Assembly: GCA_022826745.1 (NCBI GenBank)
Contig: JAJDUI010000010.1
Span: 124,001-188,000 of the forward strand
DNA: 64,000 nt
Direction: 5' to 3'
Origin: Thermoanaerobaculia bacterium
Lineage (GTDB): Bacteria > Acidobacteriota > Thermoanaerobaculia > Multivoradales > Multivoraceae
Shown: positions 25,749 through 33,443 of the stretch, piece after piece
Layout of the letters: the number at the start of each line of letters is the position of its first letter
Numbering within the stretch: position 1 is the stretch's first letter
Made by a program: the position numbers and the translations under genes
Notes under the pieces: model-generated
Seen by the model: the letters and a program-made list of their open reading frames with translations, nothing else
Databases searched by the model: none
Told to the model about the DNA's origin: nothing

Positions 25749-26465
25749 GTGCCTTCGTTTGCCATTCAGCTCGCAACGATGACCGGCGACTCCGCGGTCA
25801 TCCACTTCTTTCTCCGTTCGGGCCCGGTGGCGAAGATCGTGCTCGGGATCCTGGTGCTCATGTCGCTTTCGTCCTGGTACGTGCTGCTTCAGCGCCTGCT
25901 GCTGTTCCGGCGCACGGGCCGGCAGAATCGGAGTTTCCTGGCCCTCTTCCGCAAGGCCGCCCGCTTCAGCGACATCGGCAAGGCCGCGTCGGACCATCGA
26001 GCCTCCTCACTGGTCGGGCTGTTTCAGGCCGGCTACCTCGAGATCGATACACAGATCAAGGCGTTGCGCGAGCCTCACGGAGACGACGAGGGCCTGCGCC
26101 TGCAATCGCTGATGGGCCTGGAACGGACTCTCCGCCGGGCTGCCAACGTCGAACTCCGGGTCCTCGCGCGGAACACGTCCTGGCTGGCGACGACCGCCGC
26201 GGCAGCCCCCTTCATCGGCCTGTTCGGCACGGTGTGGGGAATCATGATCGCCTTCAACGACATTGGAACCTCCGGCACGGCCACGATCACCGCGGTCGCT
26301 CCCGGCATCGCCGAGGCACTGGTGAATACGGCCGCCGGTCTGGTTGCCGCGATTCCCGCCCTGGTCGGTTACAACTACCTGGCCACCAGGCTCCGGCAGT
26401 TGCGCGCCGAAATGGACGACTTCACGCTTGAGTTCCTGAACCTGGCCGAACGGAATTTCGGCTGA
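25749..26465 (+). CDS. tolQ: Tol-Pal system protein TolQ (MotA/TolQ/ExbB proton channel)
   Basis: TolQ (238 aa) forms the proton-driven motor with TolR. It has an N-terminal membrane helix (IVLGILVLMSLSSWYVLLQR), a cytoplasmic domain (about 55-135) and the conserved pair of C-terminal helices (TAAAAPFIGLFGTVWGIMIA and GIAEALVNTAAGLVAAIPAL). The GTG start is chosen because TAGTTT lies 8 nt upstream and no Shine-Dalgarno serves either candidate. The ATG at 25779 would shorten the protein by 10 residues. It is the first gene of tolQRAB-pal-cpoB. Confidence 0.93.
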   Translation: MPSFAIQLATMTGDSAVIHFFLRSGPVAKIVLGILVLMSLSSWYVLLQRLLLFRRTGRQNRSFLALFRKAARFSDIGKAASDHRASSLVGLFQAGYLEIDTQIKALREPHGDDEGLRLQSLMGLERTLRRAANVELRVLARNTSWLATTAAAAPFIGLFGTVWGIMIAFNDIGTSGTATITAVAPGIAEALVNTAAGLVAAIPALVGYNYLATRLRQLRAEMDDFTLEFLNLAERNFG

Positions 26466-26487
26466 GCCAGCTCCCGGAGGGAACAGA

Positions 26488-26907
26488 ATGGCGTTCTTCC
26501 AGGACACTGACAGCGACGATTCGGTCCTCGCCGACATCAACGTCACGCCCCTGGTGGACGTCATGCTCGTCCTGCTGATCATCTTCATGATCGCGACGCC
26601 GATGCTGCACCAGGGGGTCGAGGTGACGCTGCCGGAGATGGAGTCTCCCGCGTCGCTGGCCATCCGGGACGAGGATCCGATGATTCTCACGATCGCCCGG
26701 AACGATCTCGTCTACATCAAGGACGAACCGGTGGCCACGGCGCTGCTGGTCGACCGGCTGCTCCCGATGCTCGAGCTCCGCGACTACGAAGCGGTGTTCG
26801 TCAAGGGAGACGAGGACGTCCCCTACGGAAGAATCATCGACGTGCTCGACGTTCTTGAGCGTGCGGACATCCATCGCGTGTCCCTCGTCGTACAACCAGC
26901 GGATTGA
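26488..26907 (+). CDS. tolR: Tol-Pal system protein TolR (ExbD family)
   Basis: A 139 aa ExbD/TolR protein with a single membrane helix. The proton-carrying Asp24 lies in NVTPLVDVMLVLLIIFMIAT. The periplasmic part (about 45-139) ends in the usual fold (RIIDVLDVLERADIHRVSLV). A GGAGGGAACAG ribosome site precedes the ATG, 22 bp after tolQ. Neighbouring tolA and tolB point to Tol rather than Exb function. Confidence 0.94.
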   Translation: MAFFQDTDSDDSVLADINVTPLVDVMLVLLIIFMIATPMLHQGVEVTLPEMESPASLAIRDEDPMILTIARNDLVYIKDEPVATALLVDRLLPMLELRDYEAVFVKGDEDVPYGRIIDVLDVLERADIHRVSLVVQPAD

Positions 26908-26920
26908 GGCCCGAGGCCCT

Positions 26921-27691
26921 TTGCAGAACCAGGACGACCGCACGCTTCCGCTCGAACGCGCTCTCGCGGGCCGGGAGCGGCGCGGCCAGAGCCTGAGCCG
27001 GCCTTGCCTGGCGGCGTCGCTGGCCCTGCACATCACTCTGATCGGCGGGCTCCTGTTCGGCCCCGGGCTGTTCGCGGAGCGGACCCAACTGGAACGGCAG
27101 CCGCTCGAAATCGTCCGCCTGCCGACCATCCGGCCGGAGCCCATTCCACCACCCCCGCCGCAGGAAGAACCGGAACCGGCGTCCGTTCCCGAACCCGAGC
27201 CCGAACCGGAGCCCGAGGAGCCGCCACCCGACGTTCCGACCCTGGCCCCCGAAGAGCCCGAACCGGAACCGGAGCCCGAACCGCCCCCCCCGGAGCCGGA
27301 GCCCGAACCGGAGCCGGAACCGCGCCCCCGGCTGGAGCGGCCGTTTCAGCCCGAACGCACCGTGGACGACTCGCTGGCCGGTACTGACGATGCCGAAGCG
27401 CCGGTGATCGGCTACGACAGCGAGGACTTCACCTACGCCTATTACACACGCCGGCTGATGGCCGCGATCAAGGCCCGCTGGACAAGACCCCCGATCGAGG
27501 GGGTGGAGGCGGTCGTCTTCTTCCGGATCGCGACCGACGGTACGGTCAGCGACCTGGAGCTTCTCCTGTCGTCCGGCGTCACGCGATTCGACAATGCCGG
27601 TTTGAGAGCGATCGAACTCGCGTCGCCGGTGCCGCCGCTGCCGGTCAGCTTCCGCAAGCCCAGTCTGGGTGTCACGATGACGATCCGGTGA
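26921..27691 (+). CDS. tolA: TolA/TonB-type energy-transducing protein
   Basis: A 256 aa protein with an N-terminal membrane anchor (about 28-50, PCLAASLALHITLIGGLLFG), a long Pro-Glu linker (about 65-145, repeats of PEPEPEP) and a C-terminal TonB/TolA domain (YYTRRLMAAIKARWTRPP, FRIATDGTVSDLELLLSSG). The linker would span the periplasm. The Pro-Glu linker is more TonB-like than the Ala-Lys helix of enteric TolA, but the place between tolR and tolB indicates the TolA role. The TTG start is chosen because CCGAGG precedes it and the longer frame runs into tolR. Confidence 0.87.
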   Translation: MQNQDDRTLPLERALAGRERRGQSLSRPCLAASLALHITLIGGLLFGPGLFAERTQLERQPLEIVRLPTIRPEPIPPPPPQEEPEPASVPEPEPEPEPEEPPPDVPTLAPEEPEPEPEPEPPPPEPEPEPEPEPRPRLERPFQPERTVDDSLAGTDDAEAPVIGYDSEDFTYAYYTRRLMAAIKARWTRPPIEGVEAVVFFRIATDGTVSDLELLLSSGVTRFDNAGLRAIELASPVPPLPVSFRKPSLGVTMTIR

Positions 27692-27708
27692 CGACACAGG
27701 AGCCAACG

Positions 27709-29091
27709 ATGAGAGTTCCAATCCTTCGCATGATGGTCCTGGCCGCCGTGCCCTGCCTCCTCGCCGTGTCTCCCGTCCTGCCGCAAACGGCGCCGGAAGC
27801 CGCCGCCACGGATCCCGCGCCCCTTCCGTCGGACCTCCAGCTCGTCCTCGAGCCCGACGCGGCGGTGCGTCTGAATCTCGCGTTGCCCCGCGCCGGACGC
27901 CCTCCCGGCGCGCGACCGGAATTCCTCGACGCGATGGGTGAACTCGAGCAGACCCTCCGCGAAGATCTGGCTTTCACCCAACTGTTCGATGTCCAGGGCC
28001 CGGAGGTGCTTTCCGCGGTCCGTTTGAGCGGCGACCGCGCCAGAGACCTCGAACAGTACCGCGCATACGGCAACGAGGTCGCTCTCCTGACGGAGTTCAA
28101 GCTGAACGGGGACGAGTTGATCCTCGAGGGGCGGGTCTACGATCTGGCGAGCGGCCAGTTCATCCTCGGCAAGCGGTTCAGCGGGGGCATCGATCTGGCG
28201 CGGCGCATCGCGCACGCCCTCTCCGACGAGATCGTCCTCTACTTCACCGGTCGCCGCGGCATCGCGATGACGTCGATCGCCTTTGTCTCGGACCGGGAAG
28301 GCCAGGCGAGCAAGGAGATCTTCCTGATGGACTACGACGGTCACGCCCAGCGCCGGATCACGGGCCACATCTCGACCAGTCTCTCGCCGGTCTGGGCCGT
28401 CGACGGCAGTGGACTCGCCTATCTCTCGTACTTCCAGGGACGTCCCGGGGTCTACTGGGCCGACCTGACGACCGGCCGCAAGACGCCGATCGTCTTCGAG
28501 GAGCAGCCGGCGTACTCTCCGAGCGTCTGCCCGGACGGCGAAACCGTCCTCTTTTCCCGCCCGGTCCGCCGCAGCGGAAAGAGCAGCACCGAGGTCTTCT
28601 CCATCGAGCGCGGAGGCGGCTCCCCTCGGCAGATCACGCGCTCGAGCGGCGAGGACACGAACCCCGACTGTTCACCGGACGGCAACCGTATCGCCTTCAC
28701 GTCCAGCCGTTCCGGAACCCCGCAGATCTATGTGATGAACATGGACGGCGGCGATCTCAAGCGGGTGACCGTCAATGGCCGGTACAACGAAGGGGCCTCC
28801 TGGCATCCCGACGGCAGCAAGCTCGTCTATGCCCGGCGTACGGAACGCGGCGACCGGTTCGACATCGCGGTTGTCGATCTGGTGACCGGTCAGGATCAAC
28901 TGCTGACGACCGCGCCCGGCAGCCACGAGTACCCGACGTTCTCCCCCAATGGCGAGTGGATCGTCTTCGAGTCCCGCCAGCGCGGACGCGGTCGCCAGAT
29001 CTACATCATGAGCGGCGACGGCCGCTACCTGCGCCAGGTGACCACGCGCGGCAACAACTACTCGCCTTCGTGGTCCGGCTACTTCGACTGA
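27709..29091 (+). CDS. tolB: Tol-Pal system beta-propeller protein TolB
   Basis: TolB (460 aa) is a periplasmic propeller that binds Pal. The ATG follows AGGAGCCAACG and gives a signal peptide (about 1-26, RMMVLAAVPCLLAVSPVLPQ). The N-terminal TolB domain is followed by WD40-like repeats such as MTSIAFVSDREGQASKEIFL, NPDCSPDGNRIAFTSSRSG, YVMNMDGGDLKRVT and FSPNGEWIVFESR. The length is slightly above E. coli TolB (430 aa). It lies 17 bp after tolA. Confidence 0.95.
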   Translation: MRVPILRMMVLAAVPCLLAVSPVLPQTAPEAAATDPAPLPSDLQLVLEPDAAVRLNLALPRAGRPPGARPEFLDAMGELEQTLREDLAFTQLFDVQGPEVLSAVRLSGDRARDLEQYRAYGNEVALLTEFKLNGDELILEGRVYDLASGQFILGKRFSGGIDLARRIAHALSDEIVLYFTGRRGIAMTSIAFVSDREGQASKEIFLMDYDGHAQRRITGHISTSLSPVWAVDGSGLAYLSYFQGRPGVYWADLTTGRKTPIVFEEQPAYSPSVCPDGETVLFSRPVRRSGKSSTEVFSIERGGGSPRQITRSSGEDTNPDCSPDGNRIAFTSSRSGTPQIYVMNMDGGDLKRVTVNGRYNEGASWHPDGSKLVYARRTERGDRFDIAVVDLVTGQDQLLTTAPGSHEYPTFSPNGEWIVFESRQRGRGRQIYIMSGDGRYLRQVTTRGNNYSPSWSGYFD

Positions 29092-29198
29092 CGTTGAAGC
29101 TGCGCCGGAGAATCCGCTGTTGCCGCCCGAGCACCGCTCTGGTAGTGTCCGTGCAACCGAAACGTTTCAGGTTTCCAGGCTTTAGGAGTAGTCCCCGC

Positions 29199-29777
29199 AT
29201 GTTGGCCAGAAGGTTCTCTGCACTCTTCCTGTCGGCTCTCGTTCTGCTGGCCATCGGCGCCTGCAAGAAAGCCGAACCCGAACCGCCGCCGCCACCGCCA
29301 CCGCCGGCTCCCGCGCCCGAGCCGCCGCCGCCGGAACCCGTACCGCCACCGCCGGAACCGCCCGTCGAGCCGGGCTACGTCTCGCCGTGGTCCGAGGACA
29401 TCCTGGAAGCGAACGAGGAAGTCCACGAGAAGGGTCTCCTGGGCGACGTGTACTTCGAGTTCGACAAGGCGACACTGACCGACACGACACGGTCCCAGCT
29501 CGGCAAGAACGCCGACTTTCTCAAGAGCCAGGATGGCGAGGACTTCGTCATCACGATCGAAGGCCACTGCGACGAGCGGGGCACGAACGACTACAACCTG
29601 GCCCTTGGCGACCGCAGGGCGAACTCGGCCCGCGACTACCTCACCTCCCTCGGCATTTCCGGCGATCGCCTGAGGACGATCAGCTACGGAGAGGAGCGGC
29701 CACAGTGCGAGGAGTCGAACGAGGACTGCTGGCAACTGAACCGGCGCGCCTACTTCCGCGTAACCGACCGCATGTGA
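29199..29777 (+). CDS. pal: Peptidoglycan-associated lipoprotein Pal
   Basis: Pal (192 aa) links the outer membrane to peptidoglycan. The signal peptide ends in the lipobox IGAC with Cys22. A proline-glutamate rich stretch (about 25-62) precedes the OmpA-like domain (about 83-192). That domain contains DVYFEFDKATLT and the peptidoglycan-binding IEGHCDERGTNDYNLALGDR. A GGAG sequence lies upstream of the ATG. The 107 bp gap after tolB holds a GAAACGTTTC palindrome (29159-29168) and only a weak promoter-like pair, TTGCCG-17-TAGTGT. Confidence 0.95.
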   Translation: MLARRFSALFLSALVLLAIGACKKAEPEPPPPPPPPAPAPEPPPPEPVPPPPEPPVEPGYVSPWSEDILEANEEVHEKGLLGDVYFEFDKATLTDTTRSQLGKNADFLKSQDGEDFVITIEGHCDERGTNDYNLALGDRRANSARDYLTSLGISGDRLRTISYGEERPQCEESNEDCWQLNRRAYFRVTDRM

Positions 29778-30604
29778 CGCGGCTGGCGCGAGGACGCGCC
29801 AGCCGGATACTGGCGGGTGTTCTGCTGGTGCCGGCGTTCGCCTGCACCTCGTCGACCCAGTTGACGGAACTGGAGGCCGGGCTGGCGGCCCTCGAGCAGC
29901 AGGTCGCTTCCTTCCGGTCCCAAACGCCCACCCGCGACGACCTGACCCTCGTAGCTCGCGCCGTCGAAGAACTGCTGGAGAGCGACGTCAGCGCCAGGGC
30001 GGACCTGAAGGAGGATCTCCGCCAGATTCTCGCCGAGGTCGAAGCCCTGAGAACCTCGACCCAGGAACAGCGACGGACCCTCAACGCGTCTCTTGCACGA
30101 ATCGGACAGGTGAGCGACGAGTTCGACCTCCTGCAGGGCCAGCTTGAGCGCCAGGAAACGATCCTGGCCACGCTCAGCGAGCAGCTCGAGGCCAGCCGAC
30201 AGACCCCTCCCGCCCAATCCGTGGAGCCGAAGACGCTGTACGACGCCGCCTATCAGCACTACCTGAGCGGAGACTACGAACAGGCAGCGGCCGGCTTCGA
30301 GCGGTATCTCGACACCTTCCCCGACGGCGAGGACGCAGACAGCGCCCAGTACTGGCTCGGGGAGTCGTACATCGGACAGGGGAGGTTTCGCACGGCGATC
30401 GACGAACTCGGCCGGGTCGCTGAACGCTACCCCGCCAGTGACAAGGTTGCGAGCTCCATGCTGCGCATTGGCGTAGCACACATCGAACTCGGCGAACGCG
30501 AGCTGGGCAACGAGATGTTGCTCCGCGTCAGGCAGGAGTATCCGGACTCGGACGAGGCGGCCCTTGCCCTGCAGCAACTCGACAACCCGGCCGACCAACT
30601 GTAA
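29774..30604 (+). CDS. cpoB: Cell division coordinator CpoB/YbgF-like lipoprotein
   Basis: A 276 aa secreted protein starting at a GTG that overlaps the pal stop. The signal peptide ends near PAFACTSS, so Cys may be lipidated. A coiled coil follows (about 30-140, LEQQVASFRSQ to LATLSEQLEASRQ). Three TPR-like repeats form the C-terminus (TLYDAAYQHYLSGDYEQAAA, AQYWLGESYIGQGRFRTAID, MLRIGVAHIELGERELG). Coiled coil plus TPR plus position behind pal defines the CpoB/YbgF family, which couples Tol with septal peptidoglycan synthesis in E. coli. Confidence 0.92.
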   Translation: MTRLARGRASRILAGVLLVPAFACTSSTQLTELEAGLAALEQQVASFRSQTPTRDDLTLVARAVEELLESDVSARADLKEDLRQILAEVEALRTSTQEQRRTLNASLARIGQVSDEFDLLQGQLERQETILATLSEQLEASRQTPPAQSVEPKTLYDAAYQHYLSGDYEQAAAGFERYLDTFPDGEDADSAQYWLGESYIGQGRFRTAIDELGRVAERYPASDKVASSMLRIGVAHIELGERELGNEMLLRVRQEYPDSDEAALALQQLDNPADQL

Positions 30605-30680
30605 ACTGCACCGCCGGCGCCGGTCACCCCCAACTCGGTCAATACGAACCCTACGGCCCCGAGCCCGGAGAGAACACGAA

Positions 30681-30980
30681 ATGGCGAACAGCAAGCAGGC
30701 CGAGAAGCGCATCCGGCAGTCCCTCATCCGGCGGGACCGCAACCGGGCTGCGCTGTCCAGGCTCCGCACCTCGATCAAGCAGCTTCGCACCGCCGCGGAC
30801 AGCGACGTGACGAAGGCGCGCGAGCTTCTCCCCTCGACGCTCAGCCTGATCGACGCGACGGCCCGAAGAGGCGTGATCCACGCGAACGCCGCCGCCCGAC
30901 GCAAGTCGCGCCTGACCAGGCTCGTGAACCGGCGCGCCGAGGCGGCCGCCGGAACAGCCACCGCCGAATCTTCCGACTGA
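30681..30980 (+). CDS. rpsT: 30S ribosomal protein S20
   Basis: S20 (99 aa) binds 16S rRNA. The N-terminus MANSKQAEKRIRQSLIRRDR and the middle AARRGVIHANAAARRKSRL are family hallmarks. A CCCGGAGAG ribosome site stands 12 nt before the ATG. A short alanine-rich acidic tail (about 88-99) is a small extension. It is transcribed with or just after cpoB and converges on lptE across a gap with a hairpin. Confidence 0.97.
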   Translation: MANSKQAEKRIRQSLIRRDRNRAALSRLRTSIKQLRTAADSDVTKARELLPSTLSLIDATARRGVIHANAAARRKSRLTRLVNRRAEAAAGTATAESSD

Positions 30981-31014
30981 ATCCACCGCGGCGGCGCGGA
31001 TCGCAGTCAGCGCC

Positions 31015-31044
31015 CCGAAACCCCTCGCAGGCTCGGTGTTTCGG
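31015..31044. terminator. Candidate bidirectional hairpin between rpsT and lptE
   Basis: CCGAAAC and GTTTCGG form a 7 bp stem with a 16 nt loop that itself can pair (CCT/AGG). It lies 34 bp after the rpsT stop and 69 bp after the lptE stop on the other strand, where both transcripts need to end. No T-run is present on either strand. Confidence 0.35.
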
Positions 31045-31112
31045 CCCATCCCGTCCGCACGGCGGAGCGTACGCTTGAGAACCGGCTTCGCTGCATTCTC
31101 CAGCGCACGCTC

Positions 31113-31700
31113 CTAGAATCCCTCGAGCAGGTCCGTCACCATCGTGTCGGCGAAGCGCTCGGCGCTGTCTTCGATGGCGAGATTCTCGCGGTCGAAGAAG
31201 TCGCTGTCGGCGCTCTCGACCTCGTAGCTCTCCTTGAACTGGTAGCGGTCGTTCGCCCAGATCACCTCCCCTTCCTCCCCGGTCGGCGAGGGAACCCGCC
31301 GGAACGAAACGTCGGTGATGATCGCCAGTTCGTACTCCTGGGCGCGGCCGTCGCTCGTGAACGTGATCGGCGCCACGCGGAATGCCGTCACCGCGCCGCG
31401 AATCACCGCGTCCGCCTCGTTCTCGGTCGCCACCAGTTCGAACCGCGGCCTCGTCACCAGTTCGTCGGCGATCGCCTGAGTGAGGAACTGCTCGACTTCG
31501 ACCCGAGTGGTCTGGTTCTCGAACGGCTGCAGGAACACCCGCCGAATGTCCTCGGGGATGTTGGAGGCCCTGCCCACCAGGGTGTAGCCGCAGCCGGCCA
31601 GCGCAAGACCGGCGGCAAGAACCGAAACCACCGCCACGAGTCGCACCGGCCATGCCGCCTTCATCGCCATCAGCGTAGCAGCAGGTTCAGCGGCTGGCAT
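31113..31700 (-). CDS. lptE: LPS-assembly lipoprotein LptE-like
   Basis: A lipoprotein of 195 aa from the longest start (185 or 183 aa if the internal ATGs at 31670 or 31664 are used). The signal ends in the lipobox LAGC, followed by the family-typical GYTLVGRASNIPEDIRRVFL and PFENQTTRVEVEQFLTQAI. Such proteins plug the LptD barrel in the outer membrane. lptD is not in the window. The long start overlaps nusB by 14 nt, and the shorter ones give a more normal signal peptide. Confidence 0.87.
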   Translation of the reverse strand: MPAAEPAATLMAMKAAWPVRLVAVVSVLAAGLALAGCGYTLVGRASNIPEDIRRVFLQPFENQTTRVEVEQFLTQAIADELVTRPRFELVATENEADAVIRGAVTAFRVAPITFTSDGRAQEYELAIITDVSFRRVPSPTGEEGEVIWANDRYQFKESYEVESADSDFFDRENLAIEDSAERFADTMVTDLLEGF

Positions 31701-32187
31701 CCCGGCCCAGGGTGGCCAACAGAGCGTCCAGGATTCCGTTGACGAACCTCCCCGACTGCTCGGAACCGAACTTCTTGGCCAGCTCGATCGCTTCGTCGAT
31801 CACCACGACGGCGGGCACGTCCGGCTGGTGACGCAGCTCGTAGACGGCGAGTCGCAGGACATTCCGGTCGACCAGGGGCATTCTCTCCAGCCGCCAGTTC
31901 TCCGCCTGTTCATCGATCAGCGCGTCGATCGATTCCTGGTTGACGAGGCTGCCTTCCAGGAGCGTGCGCGCGTAGTCCAGCGCCAGCTTCGAGGCACGCA
32001 GCGTGGCGCCCGCGTCGGCGGTCTCGGCGCGGAAGGCATGGACATCGAACTCGCGGACCAACTGCGGCGGTTCCAGCCGCCCGACTTCTCGCTGGTAGAG
32101 CATCTGCAGCGCCATCTCACGTGCCTGCCGGCGTTTTCCCGCCGGGGCGCGGCCAGTCCGGGCTGCCGCGGCTCCCGTCCTGATCAT
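31687..32187 (-). CDS. nusB: Transcription antitermination protein NusB
   Basis: NusB (166 aa) acts with NusA, NusE and NusG in rRNA antitermination. The N-terminus has a basic extension and then KRRQAREMALQMLYQREVGR. Diagnostic C-terminal motifs are RMPLVDRNVLRLAVYELRHQ, VVIDEAIELAKKFGSEQSG and FVNGILDALL. It follows ribH by 30 bp, the usual ribH-nusB order. The gap contains an imperfect duplication of CCTCGTC-GGTCATG. Confidence 0.96.
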   Translation of the reverse strand: MIRTGAAAARTGRAPAGKRRQAREMALQMLYQREVGRLEPPQLVREFDVHAFRAETADAGATLRASKLALDYARTLLEGSLVNQESIDALIDEQAENWRLERMPLVDRNVLRLAVYELRHQPDVPAVVVIDEAIELAKKFGSEQSGRFVNGILDALLATLGRDASR

Positions 32188-32217
32188 TGCCTCGTCCTGG
32201 TCATGGCCTCGTCATGG

Positions 32218-32685
32218 TCATGACCTCAACGACCGCAGCAGAACCGCCATCTCCAGAGCAGCTTCCGCGGCCTCCTGGCCCTTGTTGCCCGCCTTGCCGC
32301 CCGCCCGGTCCGCCGCCTGCTCCGCGTCATCGCAGGTCAGAACACCGAAGCCGACGGCGAGTCCGGTGCGTGCCGTGACCCGCGCACATCCGGCCGCGCA
32401 CTCGTTGCAGATGTAGTCGAAGTGCGGCGTCTCTCCCCGGATCACCGCTCCAAGCGCCACCAGGGCATCGAACCTCCCGGTATCCGCCAGGGCGTCCAGA
32501 GCGGCCGGCACCTCCCAGGCGCCAGGGACCCGGACCAACTCGATGTCCTCGTCCAGGACACCGTGCCGCCGCAGCGCCTCTCGCGCGCCGGCGATCAGTC
32601 CTTCAACGATGGCGCCGTTGAATCGCGCCGCGACCAGCCCGAGCCGGAAGCCAGCCGCATCGGCTGCGATCTTCACGTCGTGCAC
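32218..32685 (-). CDS. ribH: 6,7-dimethyl-8-ribityllumazine synthase RibH
   Basis: RibH (155 aa) catalyses the penultimate step of riboflavin synthesis. Substrate-binding motifs are AARFNGAIVEGLI, VPGAWEVPAALDAL, ALGAVIRGETPHFDYICNE and FGVLTCDDAEQAADRAGGKA. No other rib gene and no FMN riboswitch is nearby. A tRNA-Pro gene sits 21 bp upstream on the same strand, so the mRNA may be released by tRNA processing. Confidence 0.97.
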   Translation of the reverse strand: MHDVKIAADAAGFRLGLVAARFNGAIVEGLIAGAREALRRHGVLDEDIELVRVPGAWEVPAALDALADTGRFDALVALGAVIRGETPHFDYICNECAAGCARVTARTGLAVGFGVLTCDDAEQAADRAGGKAGNKGQEAAEAALEMAVLLRSLRS

Positions 32686-32706
32686 GGGCCGTCAAAGAAG
32701 CTTGGA

Positions 32707-32783
32707 TGGTCGGGACGGCGAGATTCGAACTCGCGACCCCCTGAACCCCATTCAGGTACGCTACCAGACTGCGCCACGTCCCG
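32707..32783 (-). tRNA. tRNA-Pro(GGG)
   Basis: The minus strand gives a 77 nt cloverleaf with encoded CCA: acceptor CGGGACG/CGTCCCG, A discriminator, D arm GGCGCAGTCTGGTAGCG, anticodon stem CCTGA/TCAGG with loop ATGGGGT, so the anticodon is GGG. The T arm is GCGAGTTCGAATCTCGC. It is read in the same direction as der, merR-like, ribH and nusB. Confidence 0.94.
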
Positions 32784-32850
32784 ACCGAAGGGCATTCTCT
32801 ATTGGATTGCGGCCCTTTGGCAACACGGTAGCGCCATACCGCGTTCACCA

Positions 32851-33345
32851 CTAGTCGCTTTCGGCGCCCGCTTCCGGCCTGAGTTCGGCGGCGAGCTGGC
32901 GAGCCTGAGCGACGAGCGCCGCGACTCCACCTTCCAGCCGCTCGACGCGTCGGGCGAGGGCCCCGATCTCGCTCGTGTCGACGGGCGGAGCCTCATCGAC
33001 CGACGAACCCTCGTCGACGGCCGCGTCCTCCTCCACCTCCTCCGCCTGCGACTGACCTCCGTTCGGCCCGTCTTCCTTGGCGGGAAGCAGGGGCCGGCAG
33101 CGGAGCCGGCCGTCCTCCAGTTCCGCCGCCAGCTTCTTCTTTGCCCTTGCGATCGTGTAGCCCTCGTCGTAGAGGAGCTCCTTGATCCGCCGAATCGTCT
33201 CCAGATCCTCGGCATCGAAGTCACGGCGGCCCCCGCCGGCCTTCCTCGAGGCCAGGGCCGGGAACTCCGTCTGCCAGTAACGCAGTACGTAGGGCTGGAG
33301 ATCCAGCAATCGGCACGCATCGGCGATCTTGTACTGCTTGGGAAT
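32851..33345 (-). CDS. MerR-family transcriptional regulator with AUU start
   Basis: A 164 aa MerR-type DNA-binding protein. The HTH and wing (about 2-70) read KQYKIADACRLLDLQPYVLR, then RRDFDAEDLETIRRIKELLY and GYTIARAKKKL. An acidic, low-complexity middle and a short coiled coil end the protein. The homology begins upstream of the first TTG. The only fitting start is ATT at 33345, with GGGGAGG placed 6 nt before it and an in-frame TAG 15 nt further upstream. No effector cysteines are seen, so the ligand is unknown. It lies downstream of der. Confidence 0.85.
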   Translation of the reverse strand: MPKQYKIADACRLLDLQPYVLRYWQTEFPALASRKAGGGRRDFDAEDLETIRRIKELLYDEGYTIARAKKKLAAELEDGRLRCRPLLPAKEDGPNGGQSQAEEVEEDAAVDEGSSVDEAPPVDTSEIGALARRVERLEGGVAALVAQARQLAAELRPEAGAESD

Positions 33346-33437
33346 GAGGAGCCTCCCCGGCTACGCGTCAAGTACGCGCGAGCGCGACCGAGAAAGGAGG
33401 GCAGTTTCCGGCTGAAGTGCGACCGTACGAACAGGGG

Positions 33438-33443
33438 ATTATA
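33438..33443 (-). promoter_or_regulatory. Consensus TATAAT box overlapping the der stop codon
   Basis: On the minus strand a perfect TATAAT contains the TAA stop of der and lies about 90 nt before the MerR-like start. No good -35 element is visible at 16-18 bp. It may be a separate promoter for the regulator, or chance. Confidence 0.35.

Noticed and set aside
32686..32706. FMN riboswitch upstream of ribH
   Set aside because: A tRNA gene lies 21 bp upstream, leaving no space for the aptamer.
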